This document shows, one piece after another, positions 19,384 to 28,779 of a DNA stretch of 31,374 bases (position 1 is its first letter; each line of letters opens with the position of its first letter). Below the pieces are notes generated by a model. The model ran no database searches. It was not told the DNA's origin and worked only from the letters and a program-made list of their open reading frames with translations. Source of the DNA: Chara braunii. Its lineage: Eukaryota > Streptophyta > Charophyceae > Charales > Characeae. The translations under genes and the position numbers were made by a program. The stretch covers positions 2,846,570 to 2,877,943 of the forward strand of contig BFEA01000008.1 in NCBI GenBank assembly GCA_003427395.1, given 5' to 3'.

Positions 19384-19420
19384 TGTATAAATTCATTTTC
19401 AGCGTGTGTTGTATAAATTC
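19384..19420 (+). promoter_or_regulatory. Paired TATA boxes
   Basis: TATAAATTC occurs at 19385 and again at 19412, 27 bases apart. Either could be a plant core promoter for the candidate gene start downstream. Confidence 0.35.
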
Positions 19421-19559
19421 GTAAGTTGTGACTCTCACCAAGAGGCGGCTGGGGCGCAGCGCTGCCAAGAGCGCTGTTCCCCATATCGACATCGCGTTTT
19501 CACGGCGAGAGCTGGTACCTTCCGGAGGTTGGCGCACTGCGGTACACGACGATACTTGG

Positions 19560-19766
19560 ATGGTAGTTGCGTGGGATGAGGGTGGTTGTGCCTTGGCGAC
19601 GGTGGTACCTTTCTACCTTCTCTACCACTGCGTGAGGAGAGGGACGTGCGATGAGACGGGGAGGAGTGGGTTTGGTGTTGCTTTCGTTTCCTTGGGAGTA
19701 TTGCCCTTAGGTCTGCTTTTGGTGAAGATTCTAGCGGCGGGCTACGAGAGATGGCGGATCGAGTAG
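19560..19766 (+). CDS. Possible small membrane protein ORF, unknown
   Basis: 68 residues from the ATG at 19560. Two hydrophobic stretches (ALATVVPFYLLYHCV and GVAFVSLGVLPLGLLLVKIL) could span a membrane. The frame is open further upstream to 19428 without an ATG. It lies about 150 bases after the paired TATA boxes and just before the better start contexts at 19751 and 19779. Not recognised; it could equally be 5' untranslated sequence. Confidence 0.2.
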   Translation: MVVAWDEGGCALATVVPFYLLYHCVRRGTCDETGRSGFGVAFVSLGVLPLGLLLVKILAAGYERWRIE

Positions 19767-19863
19767 GTTTTTGCCGCCATGGATGTTCTATCTCCCTCCA
19801 GACTCCTAGCGAGGGGTCGTCGACGGGCTCGGCGGTTTGGGCTCGCTACCTGGTTGTGTTGTG
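19751..19863 (+). CDS. Candidate first exon of a host gene, partial
   Basis: Two starts have good context: GAGATGGCG at 19751, and GCCGCCATGG with its ATG at 19779. From 19779 the frame encodes a short Arg/Ser-rich N-terminus (MDVLSPSRLLARGRRRARR), which would suit an organelle transit peptide. A consensus 5' splice site GGTAAGTG begins its GT at 19864. Downstream sequence is T-rich, as in plant introns. No acceptor or second exon could be identified before the right repeat arm. Without splicing, the 19779 frame stops after about 53 codons. Confidence 0.3.
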
Positions 19864-20303
19864 GTAAGTGTTGGCCACGGTCCGACAATCTTCATCGCTC
19901 AGCTTTTTGGTTAGATGTGATGCAGATCACGAGCAGTTGAGATGCTTTTGAAGCCGATGAAGGAGGAGGTGGAGGTTGGGAGAGAGAGAGAACATGACAT
20001 GTGCGGGTGGGGGGGGGAATTAGGGTTGGTAAGGAATTATGTAGATTGTCCGTTGTTTTTCCTAAGTGATAAGACTGATGGTTGAGGTGTTAATTTCCTT
20101 CTGATTACAAGCCTATAAAATCCCTACTGAGTGTTTATTTTTCTGCCGTAAAACGTGATCTGGATTTTTTTGACGATGACGCATTATGATGCTGGCGTAA
20201 CCGATAAATTTTTTCAGAGGTTCTTTTTAAATGATTTTGTTTTTATGATTGTGCTTTGTTTAAAAGCTGATTCATGAAATCTTAGGTGTTTTCTGGATGT
20301 AAT
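19864..20303 (+). other. T-rich, intron-like stretch
   Basis: Starts with GTAAGTG. GC content drops after about 20,040 and T runs become common. No open frame with a domain. It is compatible with an intron of the candidate gene, but unproven. Confidence 0.3.
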
Positions 20304-20436
20304 TGATCCCTAATTTGAAATTCGTTTTTTCTGATTCTGATCCCTAATCTAAAATTCGTATTTTCTGAGCAGTATTTCTAATCGTAAATTCGTCCTTTCT
20401 GAGCAAGATTCCTAATTTGAAATTCATAATCGGAGT
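20304..20436. repeat. 34-bp tandem repeat, four diverged units
   Basis: Units start at about 20304, 20338, 20372 and 20406. Each contains a CCTAATTTGAAATTCG-like block followed by TTTTCTGA. The units have drifted by several substitutions each. Confidence 0.65.
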
Positions 20437-21289
20437 TTTTACTCCAATCCCAATAACTGATTAGTCAATTTTGAATTTCAAAGGGTTACAAATTGATTTT
20501 CTCAAAGTGGAATTGATGTTCTGCGTTTATCCATCTTTGATCTAATTCTAAATCTGACGTAGTTTTTCATATTTGTGCGCATAAGTTTGGTTTTTTTTTA
20601 ATTCAATATTTGATGTCACTTGTTTGAAGGATTTTTAAAAAATTGGTTACAATCGAGTCTCAAACTGTGATATTATAGGATTTGGCTCATAGGTGCTGAT
20701 AGAATTATCTCCTTCAGGGTTGGAGCCCCTCCCTGCGAGGGTTATATAAGGTCGGAGGTGTGATCCTTGAGAGGGTAGGGGCAATATTGTGGGTTTTGTT
20801 CTCCTCTGGGCCAGACTGATCTGGGTCGGATCATCCACGGCGGTTGGGAGGGAGGACAAGGGGTCGTGCTGTTTTTCAGCAAGATGAGAGGTCGAGAGGT
20901 GTTTCACTTGGAGGGGGTAGGACACGAGGGAAGGGGGATCTTCAGCTCTGCGGGGGCATGCTCTAAGGGGTATTGCATGCTGCTAAGGGAGCAGGAGTGA
21001 ATTAGGGGGTTATTCTGAACTTGGGCTGGGAGGTGAGGGGACACCTTCCAGCGGAGGCAGCGAAAGGACAGGAAATTGTTTTTTGGGAGGGGAGGAGTAA
21101 GCTTCTCGGTTTCTTGTGAGCTTTTTTACATCCAGCTGAGACATGAATAGGCGCAGGAATTTCCATGGGGAAAGAAGTAGTTCCCTCCCGTCCTCTCTCT
21201 CCCTGTGGGAATAATAGGTGTTGACTGCCTTTTTAAGTTATGATTCCTGCGTAGTATGTATCTGTGTTTTTTTAATTCTTTTTTATTTT
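20437..21289. other. No gene recognised; possible TATA box
   Basis: AT-rich up to about 20,650, then G-rich. GTTATATAAGG at 20741-20751 resembles a TATA box, but no gene follows it. No domains or RNA genes are seen. Confidence 0.4.
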
Positions 21290-22375
21290 TGAGGTTTCAA
21301 CTGGAAAAATCGTCATAATTTTGGTGCTGGTTGCTGTGGATTGTGCTTGTGGTGATGGTTGGAGATAATGCGCTCTGCGGCGAAGGGGCTAAGCCAGTAG
21401 GGCGGAAATAGGGTACAACAGCGGTGAAGATGGTGGCTTTACCGCAGTAAGTCTTACCATAGTAAGGTTGAGAAGGTTTTACTTGGATGTTTGCAACTAG
21501 TGCTTGAAAGAGTGGATGATCGAAACTACAGCCATGACGACGATTGGTGGCTTGTCTGGTACTTGTTGATGTCTTTGGTCCTAATGGTTTGAGAATGGAC
21601 GAGGTCAGAACGACGCTGGTCGGTGTTGGGGCTTGGTCGCGCTGCCCTGTAACCCGAGCGGTACGGGAACATGAGACCTGGTAGAGAGATCTCGAGAGTT
21701 GTCGAGGGTGAAAAGCACTCTAGTGTCTATTGACGAAATGACACTTAGTCGACGCTGGCCGGAGTCAGGGCGGGTCGCTTTGCCTTGTAACCTAGCAGGT
21801 GGGGGTATTTCTGGGGTGGGTCGTGCCACTCTGTAACCTAGCAGTTGGGGGTGGGAGGCCTCGTAGAGATTGGGTATCGGGGTATAGGAGAGAGGCGGAT
21901 AGGGTTGAGTTGCTGATAGTCGCCAAATGTAGGAGGTTTTCGGTCCGAATATTTCCATGATCAAATCTTAGAAAACTGTGGTCTTATGAATGATTTGTGA
22001 TTCTAGGCACCCCTAGCAACTCATTTTAAGAGGCTTCATTACTATTATACTCAGTGATTTGTGGTTGTCCGATGCCAGAACGACGCTGACCGGTACTGGG
22101 GTGTTGCCCTGTAACCTGCTAATGCAGGAGTGTGAGGCCTGGTAGAGAGATCTGGGAATGCTTTGGGGTGGGCATTTCAAGGGACAACTAAGGGTTACTG
22201 TTGGGACGACCCTAGTTGGAGCTGGGGTGAGTCGTGTTGCCCTGTAACCCAAGCGGGTGGGGGTGTAAGACCTGGAAGAGCTCGGCAGGGAGTAAGACAG
22301 TGTTGGAAACTTTTAGAAGGATTTGCTAGGGATTCCGAGGGTTTTGAGCATTTATAGGACCTTTGTGATGGCGAT
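21290..22375 (+). repeat. Right arm of a large inverted repeat
   Basis: Pairs with 16470-17550. It holds an R-type block (21375-21475), and two or more copies of a module of about 100 bases running from ACGCTGGCCGG through TTGCCCTGTAACC to GTGAGGCCTGGTAGAG. Minus-strand open frames in the arm mirror the plus-strand frames of the left arm, as expected of a duplicated repeat. Confidence 0.7.
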
Positions 22376-22539
22376 TTTTTGCTTCTAAAACTCCTCCAAT
22401 CCAATTATCAACCAAGAGGCTAGTAATTGATCATGATCTTATTCTTCATACAAAGTCGGGTTGAAGTCCCGGTATCTCAAAAAATGTTTTTATGTATATG
22501 CTCTAAAAAAAAAAAAAAAAATGCTTTAGGATTTTGGGG

Positions 22540-22880
22540 ACTTCTAGCAACTCGCTTTAGGCTGTTTGATACTGGTACATTCATGGATTTGCGGTTGTTC
22601 AATGCCAGAACGACGCTGGCCGGTGCTGGGGTGTTGCCCTGTAACCTGCCGACTGCAGGAGCGTGAGGCCTGGTAGAGAGATCTGGGGATGCTTTGGGGT
22701 GGGCATTCCAAGGGACAACCAAGGGTTGCTGTTGGGACGATGCTGGCCGGAGCTAGGGCGAGTCGTGTTGCTCTGTAACCTAGCCGAGTGGGAGTGTGAG
22801 GCCTGGGAGAGCCCGACAGGGAATAAGACAGTGTTGGATAGTTTTAGAAAGTTTTGTTTGGGAGTCTAGGGGTTCTGAGC
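22540..22880 (+). repeat. Direct duplicate of the outer part of the right arm
   Basis: Matches 22010-22350 in the same orientation, about 530 bases apart, from AGCAACTCGCTTTAGG-like sequence through GACAGTGTTGGA and the GGGTTCTGAGCATTT end. An A run (22506-22520) and a short R fragment (CCCGGTATCTCAA at 22469) lie between the two copies. Confidence 0.6.
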
Positions 22881-22980
22881 ATTTGAAAAGAGGTCAGTAG
22901 TCATTCATAGTTTTTCAACCTCTTTTTAATTCTCTTGAATTTCTTCAATAGTTCTCAATAGTTCTCAGATTGATTCTCAG

Positions 22981-23124
22981 CCGAAGCCGGGTAATGGCCC
23001 CGGTATCTCAAATGACTTGTGTAACTCTATATGGGACGCTGGGCCCGGTTCCCAGCACGTTTTGCTCCCCACGAATAGACTGGAGCATTTGTCCCCAAAA
23101 AAAAAAAAAAAAAAAAAAAAAATG
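22981..23124 (+). repeat. R-family copy, compact, with A tail
   Basis: The clearest short copy: head hairpin CCGGGTAATGGCCCCGG, then GGGACGCTGGGCCCGGTTCC, CTCCCCACGAATAGACTGGAGC, and an A tail of about 27 bases (23096-23122). About 140 bases in total. Confidence 0.65.
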
Positions 23125-23341
23125 GGAAGATGGTAGAGCCTGACTGTTCAGATGTCTAGGGGCATTGCGCAACTTTGAGCGGGGGTTCAAAAGGGGCCTC
23201 TACCGCAAAGAGCACACCCTGGCAGGGGCCAGGCTGAATTTCACATTCTTTGAGGGGCAAATAGCAAATTTCCCAAAAAGAAATGATGACATGCACTGAA
23301 ATGAGAAAGGAAAACAGCAAACGCGCACCGAACCACGGCCC

Positions 23342-23422
23342 AGGCCTGACTTGCAGGGTTCGGACGCCCAAGCCTGCCTCGCAGGATTGGGACGCCCAGG
23401 CCTGACTTGCAGGGTTGGGACG
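23342..23422. repeat. 29-bp minisatellite, about 2.8 units
   Basis: Units start at 23342, 23371 and 23399. Each follows the pattern GGCCTGACTTGCAGGGTT, then GGGACGCCCA. The middle unit is the most diverged. Confidence 0.6.
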
Positions 23423-23499
23423 GAGTCGAGACTCCTCGTGCATGGCCACAGACCCTGGATGGGGAAACGATCAGCAGTTCAAGGCTGGATGCCAGTCCA

Positions 23500-23610
23500 C
23501 TACCGTCTTCACCCCAATAGAACACCCAGTCATTATAGCTGTATTTGGTGCAACTTTCAGTCTAGACAAAGTGATAATGACCAGGCGTTCTTTTCGGGTG
23601 AAGACGGTAG
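23500..23610. mobile_element. MITE family 2, copy with perfect 15-bp TIRs
   Basis: CTACCGTCTTCACCC at the left is the exact reverse complement of the right end. The AATAGAAC / GTTCTTTT blocks inside also pair. The whole 111 bases can fold back, with an internal stem around CATTATAGCTGTATTTGG. Related copies lie at 28780-28872 and 29299-29408. Confidence 0.72.
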
Positions 23611-23944
23611 CATCTTCCCTGGACCACAGGGCCTCGCCCACTACTCTCCACATGCACAAACGACGAAAAATATGGCAATGTATCTTTCCATGTTCTGGGG
23701 GAGGATTCAGTCTCATTTTGCACCTTTGGAGAGTACTGGAGTGAGGCCCATAATGGATTCACGCCATATGCAGCCTTACCCGCTGCGAACACAGATGTGA
23801 GGTATTCAATCTTTTTCAAAAACGTTGCAGCTGCCTGTCAGTGCCTGAACATAGCACATTTGTGTAGTCGCATTGTTCCCCCCAAAAATCGGCTCGCCAC
23901 AACACTCCCAAGTTCTAGAAAAAGTTTGGGACTGCTCCTGAACA
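23611..23944. other. No gene recognised
   Basis: No repeat, RNA or coding feature was recognised. Open frames are short and overlap on both strands. Confidence 0.4.
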
Positions 23945-24275
23945 TGAAACCCTGTTCGAGAGTGCCTTTCGCCACACTGCACTCTCTCTCGAACGGGGCG
24001 CTCTCCAAGTCCGCTCTCCAAGTCTGAAAATGACAGCCGCCACATACGGACACGTTCGAAGGGAAGCAGTCTGACCAAAGCCTGTTTGTCGCATTGAGCT
24101 CCACTCGAGAAGCTGGGATGAAACTCGAAGGTTCGAAAGAGCTCTCCCGAAACCGCAGCTTTGCAGGCTGTGGTTTCAGGAGTGCTCTCAGGAGAGAAAT
24201 TCTGACAGCCCCCGAATTTGGTCTGAATTTGATCTCAGACTGACAGATCAAATTCGGGAGCTGGTGTGGCAATGC
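23945..24275. repeat. Cluster of three hairpins
   Basis: Three separate fold-backs: CTGTTCGAGAGTGC against GCACTCTCTCTCGAACGG (about 23951-23998); GAAACCGCAGC against GCTGTGGTTTC (about 24153-24180); and CCCGAATTTG against CAAATTCGGG, with an inner GTCTGA/TCAGAC (about 24208-24261). No single outer inverted repeat is clear, so this may be several fold-back elements or a structured remnant. Confidence 0.5.
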
Positions 24276-24587
24276 TGCACTCCCGATAACAGCCACTTTC
24301 AGGAGTAGTGTGGTGAGGCCCAAAGTCTCCAAAAGGTCTTTCTTCTGACAGCTTACACCATTTGGTTCCCATAAAACTTGGAATGCAGTGGAGCCTGGCT
24401 ACCTAATGTGTCTCCTTGTGCGCAGAAGTGCGCCAGGGGCAGGATGGGGGAAAAGCATTATGATAGTCATATTCAAATAGAACGTGTATGATTTGTGTTT
24501 GAGGTCCTTCCGTTTGAATACTTCGTCAAATAAAAATTCACCCCAGGAGATGACGAGACTTTGGCAACAAACAGTACAAGAGGGACA

Positions 24588-24737
24588 TTAAACCACCAGT
24601 ACTTCCTAAATTTGTGCCCATTAACAAGCCACAAGTTAGGAAATGCACAGGCCACTACGGGAGCGGCCAACTAGAAACATTTCTACTCTATTTTTTTTTC
24701 CCGCTTCCGATTGCTGGGCCAAGTACTGGTGGTTTAA
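24588..24737. mobile_element. MITE family 1, copy A (TTAA ends)
   Basis: Starts TTAAACCACCAGTACTT and ends AAGTACTGGTGGTTTAA, a perfect 17-base inverted end. It is 150 bases long. The TTAA at both ends may be the target duplication. The interior has no coding capacity. Confidence 0.75.
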
Positions 24738-24782
24738 AGATGCTATCAGCCCCACAGATCTTAGGCTGAAGTGATTCAGAGG

Positions 24783-24945
24783 TTAAACCACCAGTACACG
24801 GCATACATTGGCCACAGGTCCCTTTCGGAGGCCGAAACACGACACAGGCCGCCAATGGAATTTATCAATGGTGGCCCGCCCTGACATTTCCGGATGGGCG
24901 ACTAGTTTCTTGTCAGCAAGGCTGGGCCCGTGTACTGGTGTTTAA
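24783..24945. mobile_element. MITE family 1, copy B
   Basis: TTAAACCACCAGTACACGG pairs with CCGTGTACTGGTGTTTAA at the other end (one base missing). The interior differs from copies A and D, so this is a separate subfamily sharing the ends. The right end overlaps the start of copy C. Confidence 0.7.
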
Positions 24946-25422
24946 ACCACCAGTACTTCCTAAAGTTGTGCCCGTTAACAAGCCACACTTTTAGGAAATG
25001 TACGGGTCTACACATCACATCAGTGTTACGGCTTTGTATCACGGTAGAATGATATTTCCTCATATCACTGAATAGGGACGCTGGACCCTATTTCCAGCTG
25101 ATACACATCATATCTTGTACCGGGACGCTGGACCCGATTTCCAGCAGGTGCAGCTCCCCACCAATAGATGGAGTCTTCGATGCAGGGGCCTACTTACCGG
25201 GGCTGCTCTTATCACCTCGTTAAGTAGGTTTTCCCACATGCGAAGTTTNTCACCTCGTTAAGTAGGTTTTCCCACATGCGAAGTTTCAAAAAAAAAAAAA
25301 AAAAAAAGAGGAAATGTACGGGTCACTACAGAAGCGACCAAATTCTTCCGACTAGAAACGTTTCTACTTTTTTTTTTTTTTTCACCGGCCGATAGCTGGC
25401 CCAAGTGCTGCAGTGGTGGTTT
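24941..25422. mobile_element. MITE family 1, copy C, split by an R insertion
   Basis: The left part, 24941-25008, matches copy A (CCACCAGTACTTCCTAAA, then GCCACACTTTTAGGAAATG). The right part, 25309-25422, resumes at the duplicated target and ends GCCCAAGTGCTGCAGTGG with a decayed TIR. Removing 25009-25308 and one target copy gives an element of normal size. Confidence 0.75.
25009..25308 (+). mobile_element. R-family retroposon with 16-bp target duplication
   Basis: AGGAAATGTACGGGTC occurs at 24993-25008 and again at 25309-25324, right after an A tail (about 25287-25307). The insert holds two GGGACGCTGGACCC hairpins (25078 and 25122), the CTCCCCACCAATAGATGGAG block, and a tail unit TCACCTCGTTAAGTAGGTTT repeated twice with an N at 25249. 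Variable-length duplication plus an A tail is the mark of LINE-type target-primed reverse transcription. The element has no coding capacity, so it behaves as a SINE or processed retroposon. Confidence 0.82.
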
Positions 25423-25549
25423 GCGAAGAAAGTGATTCAGAGATGGATACTAAGGGACTCTCTCCTGTGCAGGAACAGGAGCCTCCCCAGGGGAGATAGA
25501 GGTGTCTGCTCATACCAGCGCCCCTAGCTCCCAAACGCGCAGTTTTTTT

Positions 25550-25551
<2 letters not shown>

Positions 25552-25580
<29 letters not shown>
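25552..25580. repeat. A29 homopolymer
   Basis: A long A run after a GC-rich 3' end. It is probably the tail of another retroposed sequence whose body (about 25430-25550) is not recognised. Confidence 0.5.
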
Positions 25581-25584
<4 letters not shown>

Positions 25585-25708
25585 TTTAACGACTTCTCCT
25601 GGAGGGATATAGGGATGGTGGCAAGCAGCCTAGTCTTTCCTTTCCAGCGACCTGTCTCCCCTGGAATATTTGTTTGTTGTTGATTGGATAAACCAGGAAA
25701 CTACTCTT

Positions 25709-25778
25709 CGTCCTTCGGGACATAGGTTAGAATTGGAACAATACAGAGAAGATTAACATGACCCCTGTGCAAGCAGGC
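25709..25778 (+). pseudogene. U6 snRNA pseudogene
   Basis: CCTTCGGGACATAGG, AATTGGAACAATACAGAGAA and GATTAACATGACCCCTGTGC follow U6 from near its 5' end to about position 65, with scattered changes. It then departs from U6. No upstream U6 promoter elements (USE/TATA spacing) are evident, and the 3' part is lost, so it is not an active gene. Confidence 0.75.
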
Positions 25779-25943
25779 TAAGGAAGAAGAGGACATGATG
25801 ATACTTGTCGTAATTTCACTCAGAGCGTAGGCAGGCTAGAAATGTCTGGTTATATCTGGCGGTCCTCAAAGGACTGAAGAGGCAGGCCGCAGCTCACTTG
25901 TCACATGATTTTTTCTCCAGGCAGAGAATTTTCTGATTGTACG

Positions 25944-26000
25944 AGGGACGCTGGACCCGCTTTCCAGCAGGTGCTGCTCCCGACCAATAGATCGGAGCCG
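25944..26000 (+). repeat. R-family fragment
   Basis: GGGACGCTGGACCCGCTTTC plus CAGCAGGTGCTGCTCCCGAC and the GATCGGAGC end. There is no nearby head hairpin. An A run follows at 26079-26089. Confidence 0.55.
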
Positions 26001-26417
26001 CAAACCAAGCTGCTCGTGATGAATGCTCTTACCATCACTCCTAGCAAACTTGGTGGGCATTTTTTCTATAATAATAAAAAAAAAAAGGATGACCATTGAC
26101 CATGCAATAAATCGAGGATTAAGCCGCCACTCCACCCAACGCAAAAAGCCTCCGCCTACCGGTAGGCCGCAATCGTCCAATTTTGATTGCATTACCAGTT
26201 CTTCATGGCCTACCGGGTGCCGGTCAGATTTGTCATCGGAAAAGTAGGTCACTTGTGTCCGCACCCATTCGAAATCCCGTGCGGGCAGGAGGCGATCGGA
26301 ACTGTTCCTTGCGGACATCGAAGTGATCTTTGTGTCGCGTTTCCGCGAATCTCATTATCGTGTTTCAACTTTAAACAAAACAAAAAAAAAGAACGTACTA
26401 TATTTCATTTTCGTTTC

Positions 26418-26418
<1 letters not shown>
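26001..26418. other. No gene recognised
   Basis: Ordinary sequence with short A runs. No domains, RNAs or repeat ends recognised. Confidence 0.4.

Positions 26419-26497
<79 letters not shown>
26419..26497. repeat. T79 homopolymer
   Basis: An uninterrupted run of 79 T. On the minus strand it would be a poly(A) tail, but the adjacent sequence was not recognised as a retroposon. Confidence 0.9.
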
Positions 26498-26498
<1 letters not shown>

Positions 26499-26834
26499 TA
26501 AGACTGTTTTGTTTTCACATCTTTCCGGACGGGAAATGGACACCATCCATTCAGGTCAATAGCGCCGCAGAAGAGCCGTGACAAGCCGTCCCTATCGTCT
26601 TGCAGTCTCGAAACGCCACCGATGGGTGGCTGCTGGTCATGTACCTCTGACAATCCTGCGTGGCACCCTATCACCGCCACACTATGGCATCCTGTCACTA
26701 TCGCCGACGTGTTCGTACAAGCATGCCGGGGGAATTCCGTCGAATACTTGCACCCTTTCAAGATGGCGACCCACGCTCAAAAGCGGGATCGGGTGGGAGC
26801 GTTACAAGTCATTCCCACCAGCACTTCCCATCTC

Positions 26835-26835
<1 letters not shown>
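26498..26835. other. No gene recognised
   Basis: Open frames extend across this stretch but end in the (TC)n repeat as Leu/Ser runs. No recognisable domain. Confidence 0.4.

Positions 26836-26919
<84 letters not shown>
26836..26919. repeat. (TC)42 microsatellite
   Basis: An unbroken TC dinucleotide run of 84 bases. The overlapping open frames are artefacts. Confidence 0.95.
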
Positions 26920-26922
<3 letters not shown>

Positions 26923-27269
26923 TCAGTCACTGTCTCGCACTGGACCGCCAGTGCAGTTCTGCGTTTACCTATCACGAGGAACATGAAGGGTCATAAATCC
27001 AAGCTGTCACCATCGTTGATGTCACCCAAGATTCGACAACGAAGACTTTGTATCGTCGGTCACATGCAGGCATCGACGACGGCGACAGCAGGGCAGTCCC
27101 TTTTGCCCCCTCATCGCCCGACCTCCGCGCAGTGCAGAGTAGCTGGAAATGCTCAATTTGGTCTGGCGGATCTTTTTGGCTGTTCCTTTGACGGGAAGGG
27201 AGCGCCGGTATTCCTTACCCGAGGTATGCGAGATATTCAAGATTACATCAGCACAGTCGCATTACAAGA
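26920..27269. other. No gene recognised
   Basis: No repeat or coding feature recognised between the microsatellite and the next R copy. Confidence 0.4.
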
Positions 27270-27410
27270 ATGGAACCCGGTTTCCAGCAGGCGCCGCTCC
27301 CCACCAATAGATGGAGTCTTCTACCGGAGGGCCACTTGAAGAGACGGCTCTTATCACCTCCACAAAGCGATGCCCCCTATCTGAAGTTCAAAAAGACCGG
27401 AAAAAAAAAA
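27270..27410 (+). repeat. R-family copy, 3' half with tail
   Basis: GGAACCCGGTTTCCAGCAGG, CTCCCCACCAATAGATGGAG, then a tail region (TCTTATCACCTC, GAAGTTCAAAAA) shared with the insertion at 25009-25308. An A run ends it at about 27410. Confidence 0.6.
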
Positions 27411-28086
27411 GGAAAGCTAAGAACAATACACAAAATGTAAGGAAGACCCTGTAATGCGTACAGATATGGTTAAAGATTTCCACAGAGCGCTGCTGCGACC
27501 GCTTCACCCAAGGTAAATAAGACACGCAAGAGTACATCTGTGAGCCCAATCCTGACCGTTCCCTCCAATGGAAGAAACGGGTGGTACAAGATCGCTTTTG
27601 GCCCACCCAGCCTCTCTCCTACTTCGCTGTTCCCTTACCCGGCAACGCCTTGCTACCTGTGCCTTGCCTCCCCCGCCCCTGCTCCACTCTCCCTCCTCCC
27701 TCGAGTCAGGCCGACTCCGCATCCTCCTCCATCTGCTCAGACGAGCAGCGATCATGATTCCGTCCCTTGACGCATATATCAGAATTTAGCAAGTCGGTAC
27801 TCCAGCTTCAGCGGAGATCCAAATGAAATCCACCACCCACACAAAGATCAAATGAAATTCGCCACCCAAACAAAGATCAAGGGGAAAAAAAAAATAAAAA
27901 AAAATCACCACCAGCAGTAAATCCTTCCCTGCTGACAAAGTAATCAGTACTGCCTGACAATGATTCAATACAATCTGCAGCTTGACCTTTCTATAGGATC
28001 ATAGCCGTGTTGGCACCGCGACTCTCCACTCACGGCTGACGAACTGACGGATATCCCATGGGCAACCTATGGTCACCTCATGCCCA
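27411..28086. other. No gene; small tandem repeat at 27816-27874
   Basis: Two units of about 29 bases (27816-27845 and 27846-27874), each with AAATGAAAT followed by CCACCCA and ACAAAGATC. Pro/Ser-rich open frames on both strands at 27,540-27,790 have no domain. Confidence 0.45.
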
Positions 28087-28275
28087 CACACCATAGGGCC
28101 CTCCAGTGGCAGATTGCTCACAGGTGCCTTCCCCGGACTGGATAACTGGCTGTACGGACTGTATTCCGTGCAACCTCACCTCGACTCTCACACCATAGGG
28201 CCTTCCCAGTGGCAGATTGCTCACAGCTTGCACGGACTGTATTTCGTGCAAGCTCACCTACAAGTTACGTGACCA
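28087..28275. repeat. 102-bp direct repeat, two units
   Basis: CACACCATAGGGCC, then CAGTGGCAGATTGCTCACAG, occurs at 28087 and 28189. Each unit ends with a CGGACTGTATTCCGTGCAA-type hairpin; in unit 2 CTTGCACG pairs with CGTGCAAG. Confidence 0.65.
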
Positions 28276-28450
28276 TGGGACGATTCCTGTCTTGGGGCAG
28301 CCGATAGGACGAAGACTAAAAGCACATACTAGGAGGTTGCCAGGCAGTATTGGTGCGGACTTCAGGGGGGTGTTATATGGCTTCTATGGGAGGCTGGGTC
28401 TTGCTCCAAGCATTTGTTGTTCGCCACTGTATGTCTCAGATTCACAGTAG

Positions 28451-28612
28451 GAGAGACGCTGGGCCCGGTTTCCAGCACGTGCTGCTCCCCACTAATAAGA
28501 CCGGAGCCATCAACACAGTGAGAGCCGTACTTCAGGCCTGGGTTCTTGTCCCGGCAGGCAGTAGGAGCTCCTCCAGCTGATGTTTCAAAAAAAAAAGAAA
28601 GAAAGAAAGAAA
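28451..28612 (+). repeat. R-family copy with degenerate A tail
   Basis: GAGACGCTGGGCCCGGTTTC, CAGCACGTGCTGCTCCCCAC, GACCGGAGCC, a tail region, then AAAAAAAAAA changing to (GAAA)n at 28588-28620. Confidence 0.6.
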
Positions 28613-28644
28613 GAAAGAAAGGAAAGAAGAGGATCCTCGCCGCA

Positions 28645-28690
28645 TTCGCCAGCAGGTGTTGCTCCCCACCAATAGACGGAGCCACAGCAC
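28645..28690 (+). repeat. R-family fragment
   Basis: CCAGCAGGTGTTGCTCCCCA and CCAATAGACGGAGCC only. It lies directly after the tail of the preceding copy. Confidence 0.55.
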
Positions 28691-28779
28691 GAAGAGGATT
28701 AGGTCTTCCACCTGGACCAGTTTCCCCTCTGGTTAAAGGCTATTTTTTCACATACCATGCCGCTTGCCCACAGGCAATG

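Noticed and set aside
23342-23422. Short regular repeats as a possible CRISPR array
   Set aside because: Units are directly adjacent with no unique spacers, and the DNA is eukaryotic.
26578-27339. A 253-codon open frame
   Set aside because: Its middle is a Leu/Ser run from (TC)42 and its end lies in an R copy. No domain on either side.
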